Source: an uncultured bacterium
GTDB lineage: Bacteria; Cyanobacteriota; Vampirovibrionia; Gastranaerophilales; Gastranaerophilaceae
NCBI GenBank assembly: GCA_948964545.1
Contig: CAREDV010000001.1
Span: forward strand, 124,001-188,000
Length of the DNA: 64,000 bases
Reading direction: 5' to 3'
Below are positions 32,391 to 40,568 of the stretch, piece by piece (position 1 is the first letter of the stretch; the number at the start of each line of letters is the position of its first letter). The notes beneath the pieces are model-generated. The model was not told the DNA's origin and did not search any database. It worked only from the letters and a program-made list of their open reading frames with translations. The position numbers were made by a program, and so were the translations under genes.

Positions 32391-33121
32391 ATGGTAAAAT
32401 TTAATCGGTTTGTCGGGGGGGGGGCAATCTAAGCCCAACGTGCCGTTGGATCCGTCCAATTGGGTTTTGGAGAGATTTTAGAGACGGTTTTACACTTGCT
32501 GAGGTTTTAATTACACTTGGGATTATTGGTATTGTTGCTGTTTTAACTATGCCGAATTTGATTGAAAAACATCAAAAAAAGGTTACTGTGACAGCTTTAA
32601 AAACAGCTTATTCAATTTTTTCACAGGCAGTTACACGTTCTATACAAGACAATGGTGATATTGAAGGTTGGGAGTTATCGTATTCGGATATGGCACCAAA
32701 ATATATTTTTCCATACGTTGAGACAGTTGGGATTGTAAAAAAGTATGGATTGTACAATTTAGGTACTGGTGGATCAGCTTATATACACTGGGGCGGTTGG
32801 TCTAACGGCAAAATCTATGCTATGAAAAACGGAATGAATTACAGTCTTATTTATGATCATGGAGGTATTTATTTGACTGTAGACATAAACGGTACAAAAG
32901 GTCCTAACCGTATGGGACGTGACGGTTTTGTTTTTGAAATTTTGCCGAAAGAAAATACATTAATACTTGCTGGTGCAAATAGAACAAGAAATGATGTTGT
33001 AAATTATTTTTTTGGAGGATGCAAAAAATTTCCTAACAACAACGTATATTATTCAGGTCAATTTTGCGGAGCATTAATTATGCTTGACGGTTGGAAGATT
33101 AAAGACAATTATCCTTGGTAA
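32391..33121 (+). CDS. type IV pilin-like prepilin, out of frame at a G10 tract
   Basis: ATG at 32391 has AAGGAGATGCT upstream. With ten G at 32415-32424 that frame stops after 13 codons. One more G (or two fewer) joins it without a stop to DGFTLAEVLITLGIIGIVAV, the prepilin N-terminus, and a pilin-like domain of about 190 residues ending DGWKIKDNYPW. As written only the ATG at 32549, inside the pilin helix, opens that frame. Interpreted as phase-variable and OFF in this sequence. Convergent with rsmD, overlap 23 bases. Confidence 0.75.
32415..32424 (+). repeat. poly-G tract (G10)
   Basis: Ten consecutive G in a coding region of otherwise AT-rich DNA, in the context GTC-G10-CAATC. The prepilin gene at 49435 has G10 in the context GTC-G10-CTTTT. 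Confidence 0.9.
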
Positions 33122-33626
33122 TTTGTAAAAATGTTATAAATTTATCACCGTATTTTTTCTGTTTTATTGCTTCAAACCCCTGAAAATCAACTTCTGTGAC
33201 ATGTTCAAGAATTACTATTCCGACTGCATTATCTTTTATTGCGTTAAGACTTGCCTCGTAAATTCCTGCAAAATATGGCGGATCTATATAAATTACATCA
33301 AACTTTTGGGTTAATTTTGTTTTAAGGCTGTCTGCAATAATAAGTTTGGGCGGGTTTTCAAATTTTTTAAAATTAGATTTGATTATGTTTGCTGCTTTTG
33401 GGTTTTTTTCAATCGCGGTTACGTTTGCAAATCCGCGTGATAAAGCTTCTAACCCCATTATACCTGAGCCTGCGAACATATCTAAAAAAGATCTTCCCTG
33501 AAATTCAACAAGCGATTGCAGAGTGTTAAATACGCTCATTCTTACCTTGGAAAGGGTCGGACGGGTAATATTTTCGTTCGGTGCGGTTATTTTTCTGCCT
33601 TTAAATTTGCCTGCTGTGATAATCAT
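33099..33626 (-). CDS. rsmD: 16S rRNA (guanine(966)-N2)-methyltransferase RsmD
   Basis: 175 residues, typical RsmD size. MIITAGKFKGRKITAPNEN and RPTLSKVRMSVFNTL at the N-terminus, SAM-binding LDMFAGSGIMGLEALSRG, and catalytic DPPY motif (VIYIDPPYF). It methylates G966 of 16S rRNA in the 30S head. Divergent from fixC. Confidence 0.93.
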   Translation of the reverse strand: MIITAGKFKGRKITAPNENITRPTLSKVRMSVFNTLQSLVEFQGRSFLDMFAGSGIMGLEALSRGFANVTAIEKNPKAANIIKSNFKKFENPPKLIIADSLKTKLTQKFDVIYIDPPYFAGIYEASLNAIKDNAVGIVILEHVTEVDFQGFEAIKQKKYGDKFITFLQITKDNCL

Positions 33627-33669
33627 ATAGCTATTTTACAATGAATATAATTTGATGTATAGTTATTGT

Positions 33670-34971
33670 ATGGAACGAAAAGATAATAAAACACAAGTTA
33701 TAGTTGTCGGTGCAGGTCCTGCGGGGATTGCATGTGCGATTACAATTGCAAGAGCGGGCAAGGAAGTTGTCCTTATTGAGCGCGGAAAATTTTCTGGAAG
33801 CAAAAATGTTTTTGGCGGTGCGATTTACGCTCAGCCGACACGCGAAATTTTTCCCGATTTTGAAAAGTCAGCACCCTTAGAAAGACGAAATATTGAACAT
33901 AAATTTGCGCTTCTGGGCGAGGATGACGGGACGGTTATTTCTTACCGCAAAAATGATACGGTAAGTTATTCCGTAATCCGCGGGAAATTCGACCGCTGGA
34001 TGGCAGAACAGGCGCAAAAAGAGGGCGTAATTCTTGTCGAAGAAACCGTTGTCAGGGATTTAATCCTTGAAAATGGAACTGTTGTCGGGGTTAGAACCGA
34101 AATCGAAGATTATTATGCTGATATCGTTGTGCTTGCTGATGGCGTAAATTCGCTTCTTGCAAAACATATCGGACTTCGCGCGGATTTGAAGCCGAAAGAT
34201 GTTGCATTGAGCGTAAAAGAGGTTATTAAATTGCCTGAAGAAGTTATTAACGAACGTTTCCATGTAAATTCTGACGAGGGCTGTATTTACGAAATTTTTG
34301 GCGGTTCAATGTCAGGCATGCTCGGGCTCGGGTTTATGTATACAAACAAAAATTCTGTTAGCATAGGCTTGGGTGTTGCGTTGAATGAACTTGTGGAAAA
34401 AAGTTTAAAACCTTACGATTTATTGGATAAATTAAAACAGCACCCTGAAATTGCGCCGTTATTAAAAGGCGGTGAATTGCTTGAATATTCTGCTCACCTT
34501 ATACCAGAGGGCGGTTACAAAAAAATTCCTGCACTTGTTGCAAATGGTGTAATGGTTTGCGGTGATGCTGCGATGTTCGTTAACAATATGCACTGGGAAG
34601 GTACAAACCTCGCTATGATTTCGGGTAAATTTGCGGGTGAAACGGCAGTTATTGCGCTTGGAAAAGGCGATTTTTCACAGCAGTCGCTTTCGCGTTATCA
34701 GGAAATGCTTGAAAATTCGTTTATTATTAAAGATTTACGTACATATCAAGACTTGATGAGCGGAATTGCAGAAAGAAAGTCGGAATTTCTCGGATATTAT
34801 CTAAAGAAAATAAATTCTTTCTTTGAAATGTTTACGTCTGTGGACAGTGTGCCGAAACGTCAAAAGTATCACAAATTTATAAAAAGTATTTTTACAGACC
34901 GAAAAATTTCAGATTTGTTCAAAGATTTTTGGGCTGTTGTAAAGTTTTTATGGAGTATTTTGGTAAAATGA
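33670..34971 (+). CDS. fixC: FixC-like FAD-dependent oxidoreductase
   Basis: 433 residues from ATG at 33670; in-frame ATG at 33655 and TTG at 33652 are alternatives, none with a good ribosome site, and a TATAAT at 33646-33651 argues for a late start. Rossmann motif VIVVGAGPAGIACAITIARA near residue 13; VVLADGVNS and the C-terminal GDAAMFVN-x2-WEGTN FAD site follow. Member of the ETF-quinone oxidoreductase/FixC family passing electrons from FixAB to quinone. It overlaps fixX (ATGA). fixA and fixB are not in this window. Confidence 0.88.
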   Translation: MERKDNKTQVIVVGAGPAGIACAITIARAGKEVVLIERGKFSGSKNVFGGAIYAQPTREIFPDFEKSAPLERRNIEHKFALLGEDDGTVISYRKNDTVSYSVIRGKFDRWMAEQAQKEGVILVEETVVRDLILENGTVVGVRTEIEDYYADIVVLADGVNSLLAKHIGLRADLKPKDVALSVKEVIKLPEEVINERFHVNSDEGCIYEIFGGSMSGMLGLGFMYTNKNSVSIGLGVALNELVEKSLKPYDLLDKLKQHPEIAPLLKGGELLEYSAHLIPEGGYKKIPALVANGVMVCGDAAMFVNNMHWEGTNLAMISGKFAGETAVIALGKGDFSQQSLSRYQEMLENSFIIKDLRTYQDLMSGIAERKSEFLGYYLKKINSFFEMFTSVDSVPKRQKYHKFIKSIFTDRKISDLFKDFWAVVKFLWSILVK

Positions 34972-35246
34972 GCGATTTGGAAAATAAATTATATACGGTA
35001 AAATACACGCCTGATTCAAAATCACACTTACAGCCCGTGCAGGAGTGCTGCCGCGTTTGTAATTCAAAAATCTGCACTATAATTTGTCCTGCCGCAGTAT
35101 ACGAGTGGGACGAGGGCGCTCGAAAATTAATTGTAAATTTTGAAAACTGCCTTGAATGCGGCGCATGCAGAATTGCGTGCGAAAGCTGTTCTCTTGGCTG
35201 GGAATACCCGAAAGGTACAAAAGGGGTTACGTTTAAACAAGGTTAA
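34968..35246 (+). CDS. fixX: FixX-like ferredoxin
   Basis: 92 residues from ATG at 34968, overlapping the fixC stop. Cysteine motifs are ECCRVCNSKICTIICPAAVY and CLECGACRIACESCSLGWEY, the [4Fe-4S] pattern of FixX. YPKGTKGVTFKQG ends it as in FixX proteins. Works with FixC as the ETF-QO-like complex. Confidence 0.88.
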   Translation: MSDLENKLYTVKYTPDSKSHLQPVQECCRVCNSKICTIICPAAVYEWDEGARKLIVNFENCLECGACRIACESCSLGWEYPKGTKGVTFKQG

Positions 35247-35321
35247 TATACAACCAGGTAGGTGGTAGACTATCATATATGCATAATGCTTTAATTTTCT
35301 TGTAAGAAAGGATAAGAAAAT

Positions 35322-35549
35322 ATGTGTTATGAGTATTGGTTATTGGTTGAGAAATTAAGAGAAGAATTAATAAAAATCAGAAAAGATAAGAAAATTTCTA
35401 AAAAACAGTTAGCAAAATCAGCCCAAATATCAGAATATAAATTAAATAAAATTGAAAAATATGGAATATATTATACATTAGATTTATTTAAAATTTGTTA
35501 TGCTCTAGATATCAAAGTGCATGAAATTTTGAGAAAAATTGGTTATTAA
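35322..35549 (+). CDS. XRE-family regulator
   Basis: 75 residues. HTH core RKDKKISKKQLAKSAQISEY then KLNKIEKYG. GAAAGGATAAG before the ATG. It lies 75 bases after fixX and 20 bases before a near-consensus promoter for the next gene. The HTH core is recognisable but weaker than other XRE genes here (SEYKLNKIEKY instead of a canonical recognition helix). Confidence 0.75.
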   Translation: MCYEYWLLVEKLREELIKIRKDKKISKKQLAKSAQISEYKLNKIEKYGIYYTLDLFKICYALDIKVHEILRKIGY

Positions 35550-35569
35550 TTTTTATACTTTTAAAAAAC

Positions 35570-35598
35570 TTGACACAACTATAGAAAATCGTCATAAT
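35570..35598 (+). promoter_or_regulatory. promoter and structured leader of 35682 gene
   Basis: TTGACA (35570-35575), 17-bp spacer, CATAAT (35593-35598). The roughly 80-nt leader contains GAGGC-TTTA-GCCTC and GTAGA...TCTAC stems before GGGGAGG. Confidence 0.7.
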
Positions 35599-35681
35599 AG
35601 AAACGGAGGCTTTAGCCTCTGACGGTAGTAGACAAAGTATGATTGTAATCTACAGAGGTTGTGAAAAAAAGGGGAGGCATT

Positions 35682-36047
35682 ATGAAAGAGGAATACACTA
35701 ATCAACATCGCAGATGGTATGATAAAGACCCTGTTTTGTCACAGGCAGTTCATACATTGGAGCAGTCTGATGATGAAACGCAAATAAAAATTGCTCTAAA
35801 TTTAATTAAAATTATTATTGAACACAATATTGAAGATGAAAAATTCGAGGCAGTTGAAGATATTATCAATGCCGTTGGCTCAGGACTTGACGATAACCGC
35901 AAAGGACGCTGGTACGACATTGACACAACATTGAGAACTGCCATGAATATGCTTCAAAACTGCCCTGCTGCAACCCAGCATGTAATTGCAAAAGAAATGG
36001 CAAAAATGGTTGTAGATACTATTAAAAAAGAAGAAGATTCAGAATAA
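35682..36047 (+). CDS. hypothetical protein with duplicated RWYD motif
   Basis: 121 residues from ATG at 35682 (GGGGAGG upstream; GTG at 35661 is unlikely). Two copies of a helical unit are visible: RRWYDKDPVLSQAVHTLEQS near residue 10 and GRWYDIDTTLRTAMNMLQNC near 75, each followed by a long helix. No signal peptide or membrane segment. I do not recognise a named family. It lies between two XRE genes and has its own promoter; the convergent XRE overlaps its last 9 bases. Confidence 0.7.
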   Translation: MKEEYTNQHRRWYDKDPVLSQAVHTLEQSDDETQIKIALNLIKIIIEHNIEDEKFEAVEDIINAVGSGLDDNRKGRWYDIDTTLRTAMNMLQNCPAATQHVIAKEMAKMVVDTIKKEEDSE

Positions 36048-36356
36048 TAAAGTGGTTATTATTTTATAAATTAACTCAATTTTTTCATTTGATGCATTTT
36101 TAAAGATTTCATTCATTTCTTTAATAAGTGCATCTTTTGGCTGTTTATGATTAAATTTGAAAATTTCGTATAATTCTACATTCAAGGTTTGTGCAATTTT
36201 TTGTAATTTATCAAAAGATGTAAAACAAACTCCATTTTCCATTCTGCATATTTGTTTAGGCTCAAGACCAATCCTTTCAGCAAGGTTTTCTTGAGTATAG
36301 TTTTTATTTTTTCTGATTTCTTTTAATCTTTTCCCAAATAATTTTAAAGTATCCAT
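36039..36356 (-). CDS. XRE-family regulator with C-terminal extension
   Basis: 105 residues. HTH core RKNKNYTQENLAERIGLEPK then QICRMENG, followed by about 40 extra residues (KDALIKEMNEIFKNASNEKI), more than the minimal XRE genes nearby. Two TACC-N7-GGTA palindromes lie 32-82 bases upstream in the gap before the glycosyltransferase operon. Confidence 0.88.
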   Translation of the reverse strand: MDTLKLFGKRLKEIRKNKNYTQENLAERIGLEPKQICRMENGVCFTSFDKLQKIAQTLNVELYEIFKFNHKQPKDALIKEMNEIFKNASNEKIELIYKIITTLLF

Positions 36357-36387
36357 ATAAATATATTAAAATACACTATTAAGTATT

Positions 36388-36438
36388 TATATACCTGTAA
36401 ATGGTATATAGTTTGACAAAGTTACCTTAACATGGTAA
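36388..36438. promoter_or_regulatory. two TACC-N7-GGTA operators
   Basis: TATATACC (36388-36395) pairs with GGTATATA (36403-36410), and TTACC (36422-36426) with GGTAA (36434-36438). Both have a 7-base centre, and centres are 31 bp apart. TTGACA (36413-36418) between them and a second TTGACA (36474) suggest rightward promoters toward the glycosyltransferase operon. Confidence 0.65.
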
Positions 36439-36529
36439 AGTTTTCTTGAAAGAGAATGAATAATGTTAAGAACTTGACATATTAAACTCATTGATGATAA
36501 GTTGATTGTGTCAAGAGAGGTGATTTATA

Positions 36530-37801
36530 ATGAAAAAGGTTAATTTGTTGTATGATGCAACGATTGTTTGCAACATTATGGCGAAAAATTCGTCAAGAAG
36601 CGGTATTTTTTTTGTGGCGTATAACGTCCTGTTGGAGTTTTTAAAAAGACCAGAGTATGAGGTTTATCTGTATGCAGATGATTTGATTAAGCTCAGACAG
36701 ATTGTTAAAACTTGTCCTGAGTTTTCAAATTGTAAGATATACAAATTTTCTTTTTTACAGGAGTGGGTTGCTTTTTTTAGAAATTTAAAAAATGAGAATA
36801 AACTTAATAACGGGTCAAGTTTTCTTAGAGGTATATATGGTTTAACAGCTTCAATTTTGAAAAAATGTTATATATTAAGTGAAAATTCCACAAAACTTAA
36901 TGAGATTGATGCCTATTTTTCTCCTATGAATGCTGTTCCTGTGGTTATCAGACGTAATAAACATATAAAATGTTATACTATACTGCATGATGTTATTCCA
37001 ATTGCGGAAGAATGTAAACATTTGGCTTGGGAATCGAAATGGTTTCATAAACTGCTTAAATCTATTAATAAAGAAGATTTTTATTTTGCAAATTCCGAAT
37101 TTACAAAACGTGATTTCTTAAAGTATGTGCCGAATATTAATCCTGCAAATATTTCCGTTATTCCTCTGTCTACAGGCAAGCCTTACGAAAAAATTGCAGA
37201 TAAAATTGAGCTCAATAGAATAAGAGAAAAATATAATATTCCTTTTGGCAAGAAATATATTTTTAGTCTTTGCAGTTTAAATCCAAGAAAAAATCTTTTA
37301 TTTTCAATACGAAATTTCTTAAAATTTATTGAAAAAAATAATCTTGATGATTTTGTATTTGTACTTGGCGGGGCTTATTTTGATGATTTTAGGGAAGTGT
37401 TTAATGACAAACTTAAAGAGTTTGGTAATATAGAAGATAAAATTTTGCAAATCGGTTATGTTGATGATGAAGATTTATCTGCTTTATACAGCGGAGCTGA
37501 AATGTTTTTATTTATGTCTTTATATGAAGGTTTCGGGATGCCTGTCCTTGAAGCTATGAATTGTGGTCTTCCTGTAATATGTTCAAATTGCACATCAATT
37601 CCTGAAGTAATTGGAGATTGCGGCATACAGGTTAATCCTCATAGTGATGAAGAAATGGTTTCAGCATTAGAAAAGATGTATTTTGACAGAGAATTTAGAA
37701 ACTCTTGTGTAGAAAAAGGTATTGAACGTGCTAAATTATTTACATGGGAAAAGTGTGCGGATATTATAGACAATAAAATAACTGAGGCAGCTCATGTATA
37801 A
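36530..37801 (+). CDS. glycosyltransferase family 4-type
   Basis: 423 residues. GT-B fold with C-terminal donor site: FSLCSLNPRKNLLFSIRNF, then ALYSGAEMFLFMSLYEGFGM and PVLEAMNCGLPVICSNCTSI, the E-x7-E signature. The N-terminal half is less conserved. It uses a nucleotide sugar to extend a glycan, probably a surface polysaccharide. AGAGAGGTGATT is the ribosome site. Its stop overlaps the next start by 8 bases. Confidence 0.85.
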   Translation: MKKVNLLYDATIVCNIMAKNSSRSGIFFVAYNVLLEFLKRPEYEVYLYADDLIKLRQIVKTCPEFSNCKIYKFSFLQEWVAFFRNLKNENKLNNGSSFLRGIYGLTASILKKCYILSENSTKLNEIDAYFSPMNAVPVVIRRNKHIKCYTILHDVIPIAEECKHLAWESKWFHKLLKSINKEDFYFANSEFTKRDFLKYVPNINPANISVIPLSTGKPYEKIADKIELNRIREKYNIPFGKKYIFSLCSLNPRKNLLFSIRNFLKFIEKNNLDDFVFVLGGAYFDDFREVFNDKLKEFGNIEDKILQIGYVDDEDLSALYSGAEMFLFMSLYEGFGMPVLEAMNCGLPVICSNCTSIPEVIGDCGIQVNPHSDEEMVSALEKMYFDREFRNSCVEKGIERAKLFTWEKCADIIDNKITEAAHV

Positions 37802-38357
37802 GAATGAAATCTCCATAGTTTATATTTGCGATGAATACTATGTTATGCCGACTTGTGTATCTATCCAGTCTATATATGAAAATAAGAAAAACTCAGTTTA
37901 TAATATTTATATTTTCGGGGTTGAGCTTTCCGATAAAAGTAAAAAACTTATTGAAAGTCTGAAACTGGAGGATATTAACATAAAATTATTTACTTTGGAT
38001 AATAAATATGATGATATAAATACCACGCATGTATATGTTTCTAAGGCTGCATTGTTTAAGTTTGATATACCATTAATTCTAAAAGATTTAGATAAAGTGT
38101 TATATATTGATAGTGACACTGTTATAATGGATGATTTGGCAGAACTGTATAATACAGATTTAACTGATTATTATGCAGGTGTTGTAAAGGATTTAACTTC
38201 TGTACACATATTTAAAGATAATGAAAGAGTTGGGACTAAGTCTTATTTTAACTCTGGGATGATGCTATTAAATTTAGAGAATTTGAGAAAGGATAACATC
38301 CCGCAAAAATTATTACAGTATAAGCTAAATACCTCATCTGTAAAATATATGGATTAG
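37794..38357 (+). CDS. GT8 glycosyltransferase domain, ended by an amber codon
   Basis: 187 residues to TAG at 38355-38357. GT8 (LgtC/GatA-type) features are SIVYICDEYYVMPTCVSIQS and the metal-binding DKVLYIDSDTVIMDDLAELY (DSD), then YFNSGMMLLNLENLR. The frame continues after TAG with DCFNVVLASKLKFLSSEYNF, exactly what follows the MD-Q of GT8 enzymes (D-Q-D-x-N). TAG probably replaces CAG (Gln). The product as written lacks the C-terminal GT8 part including the HFT-type motif. Confidence 0.8.
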   Translation: MYKNEISIVYICDEYYVMPTCVSIQSIYENKKNSVYNIYIFGVELSDKSKKLIESLKLEDINIKLFTLDNKYDDINTTHVYVSKAALFKFDIPLILKDLDKVLYIDSDTVIMDDLAELYNTDLTDYYAGVVKDLTSVHIFKDNERVGTKSYFNSGMMLLNLENLRKDNIPQKLLQYKLNTSSVKYMD

Positions 38358-38417
38358 GATTGTTTTAATGTTGTACTGGCTTCAAAGTTAAAATTTTTAT
38401 CATCAGAATATAATTTT

Positions 38418-39941
38418 ATGACTTCAAATGAAGGCTTGTATGATAAAAACATTTGTAAAAGAAATTCTAAAAAGCCGATTATAGTTCATTTAACACCGCA
38501 AAAACCTTGGAAAACAGATAAAATGCCATATGTGAAAATTTGGAATAAGTATTTTAAAAAATCTGTATGTAAAAATTATAAGTTGGAAAAAGTTAAACCG
38601 TTTATCTATAAAGAAAAAATATTGAATAAACGCATTATACATATCGGTAAAATTAAAATATCTTATCATAAGCGTATAAAAACTGATAAATCTATTAATA
38701 TTGGGATTGTAACTACCTGGTTTGAACGAGGTGCTGCATATGTTTCGCGTCAATATGCAGATGTGTTAAAAGAAAATGCCAATGTATTCATATATGCTAG
38801 AGGGGGAGAAGAAAAAGCTGTAGGAAATTCTGATTGGGATACTGAAAATGTTGAATGGGATTTTACGAAAGATTTTGATGGTTATTGGAATACATTGAAT
38901 CTAAATAAATTTAAAAAATGGATTGATAAAAATAAAATTGATATTGTTCTATTTAACGAACAAGTATGGTGGGAACCTGTCTTGTATTGTGCTAAAAATG
39001 GTATAAAAACGGTAGGATATGTAGATTATTATAAAAAAGAAACTGTAGAGTTTTTTGATTTATATGATTGTTTGATATGTAATACAAAAAGACATTACGA
39101 AGTTTTCAAAAATCACAAAAATGCGGTCTATATTCCTTGGGGAACTGATATTGAACTTTTTAAGCCAAAATCTTGTGAACCTGTTTCTGATTGTATAATA
39201 TTTTTCCATTCTTATGGATATAGTCCTAATCGAAAAGGTACAGATTTTTTATTGAGAGCTTTTGAAAGATTAAATGGTAATGCAAGATTAATTATTCAAG
39301 GCCAAGTAAAAGTGGAGGATAGGTTTCCAGAACTGGAATCATTAATTAATAAACTTACTACAGCAAATAAACTTAAGTATATTCCAGAAACAACAAAAGC
39401 ACCAGGATTATTTTATATGGGGGATGTATATGTTTATCCGACAGTTTTAGATGGTATTGGGCTTACACAGGCAGAAGCTCTAGCCAGTGGATTGCCTATA
39501 ATTGTTCCAGATTGTCCGCCTATGAGTGAATTTGTTGATAAAGAGTTTTCGTCCGTAGTTCAAATAGACAGGTATGAATATCGACAAGATAATTATTATT
39601 GGCCGATGTGCTATGTTAATGAAGATGATTTAGTTAAAAAAATGCAGTTCTATGTTGATAATTTTGAAAAGATAAAAAATTTGAAATCTATGGCAAGAAA
39701 ATATGCATTGAATAATCTGAATTGGAGTAAAAATGCTTCAAGTCTTGGTGAAATATTCCATAATTTACATTTGATACCATGGGAAGAAAAAATGGATTTA
39801 GAACTAAAAATTCAAGAATATGACAAAATGAATAGTAATAAGCTAAAATTAACTCTCCCTGAAAAGATTTTTTCAATAAAAAATCAAAAAACTCATAAAG
39901 TTGTAACAATGGCAGGTGTTCATATTAAAATAAGATTATAG
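38418..39941 (+). CDS. GT8 C-terminal remainder fused to GT4 glycosyltransferase
   Basis: 507 residues from ATG at 38418, but the same frame is open back to the TAG at 38357. Residues 1-50 are the GT8 C-terminus (KKPIIVHLTPQKPWK). A GT4 domain follows from about residue 90 (INIGIVTTWFERGAAYVSRQ) with donor site FHSYGYSPNRKGTDFLLRAF, GDVYVYPTVLDGIGLTQAEA and LASGLPIIVP. Together with 37794 this forms one 715-codon bifunctional GT8-GT4 gene. No Shine-Dalgarno precedes 38418. Confidence 0.75.
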   Translation: MTSNEGLYDKNICKRNSKKPIIVHLTPQKPWKTDKMPYVKIWNKYFKKSVCKNYKLEKVKPFIYKEKILNKRIIHIGKIKISYHKRIKTDKSINIGIVTTWFERGAAYVSRQYADVLKENANVFIYARGGEEKAVGNSDWDTENVEWDFTKDFDGYWNTLNLNKFKKWIDKNKIDIVLFNEQVWWEPVLYCAKNGIKTVGYVDYYKKETVEFFDLYDCLICNTKRHYEVFKNHKNAVYIPWGTDIELFKPKSCEPVSDCIIFFHSYGYSPNRKGTDFLLRAFERLNGNARLIIQGQVKVEDRFPELESLINKLTTANKLKYIPETTKAPGLFYMGDVYVYPTVLDGIGLTQAEALASGLPIIVPDCPPMSEFVDKEFSSVVQIDRYEYRQDNYYWPMCYVNEDDLVKKMQFYVDNFEKIKNLKSMARKYALNNLNWSKNASSLGEIFHNLHLIPWEEKMDLELKIQEYDKMNSNKLKLTLPEKIFSIKNQKTHKVVTMAGVHIKIRL

Positions 39942-40493
39942 CTGTATAGTTCTTAAAATCATATAATATCTGTGGCTGCCCCAGTAAATTATTATTGAAA
40001 TAAAGTTATCTTCCAAATCGGTTGCTTCAAGATAAGTTTCTGGCGCGGGCTTGCGCTGTGATGATTTTACATGTTTGCCGACAAAATCATGGAATTTTAA
40101 GTGGAATTTCTGTGTTGGAGTCAGCTTGATTTTTGGCAAATTTTCATCATAAAATCCCATTGGAACAATTTCTCTGTTATATACAGGGATTATGTATTTG
40201 ACTTTTCCCTGTTCTTTAAAAAGAATATACCAATTGCCCTTATGCTCACGCGGTGTTAATAGATAATATCCTGGTTCTATCATTGTATTTTTAAAAAATA
40301 ATGGTGCAGTAAGTCTGAATAGCGGATACGGCGACCAAGATGTATCTTTTACATCATACATTTCACCTGGATCAATGTTGTGAACATAGGAAAAATCGGC
40401 TGGTTCAAGCTCTCTGTATATTTGTTCATAATCGGTTTCTGCGTATGCAATTCCTGCTGTTAATAGTAACAGAATTAATAAAAACTTTTTCAT
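39936..40493 (-). CDS. exported hypothetical protein
   Basis: 185 residues. Signal peptide MKKFLLILLLLTAGIAYA. Mature part rich in Tyr, Pro and Phe (YPLFRLTAPLFFKNTMIEPG, YYLLTPREHKGNWYILFKEQ), probably beta-rich. No membrane helix. It overlaps the glycosyltransferase 3' end by 6 bases convergently. No family recognised. Confidence 0.65.
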   Translation of the reverse strand: MKKFLLILLLLTAGIAYAETDYEQIYRELEPADFSYVHNIDPGEMYDVKDTSWSPYPLFRLTAPLFFKNTMIEPGYYLLTPREHKGNWYILFKEQGKVKYIIPVYNREIVPMGFYDENLPKIKLTPTQKFHLKFHDFVGKHVKSSQRKPAPETYLEATDLEDNFISIIIYWGSHRYYMILRTIQL

Positions 40494-40568
40494 AATTCTA
40501 TTTTAACGATTATGTTGAAAAATGCAAGAGTTTTTATGATAAAATGTTTTATAGAAAAGGAGATATTT

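Noticed and set aside
37794..39941. Genome-wide recoding of TAG as Gln
   Set aside because: Several intact genes end in TAG where the family ends (GGGtGRT, fliP, HU, rpsK, rpsD), so TAG is a normal stop.
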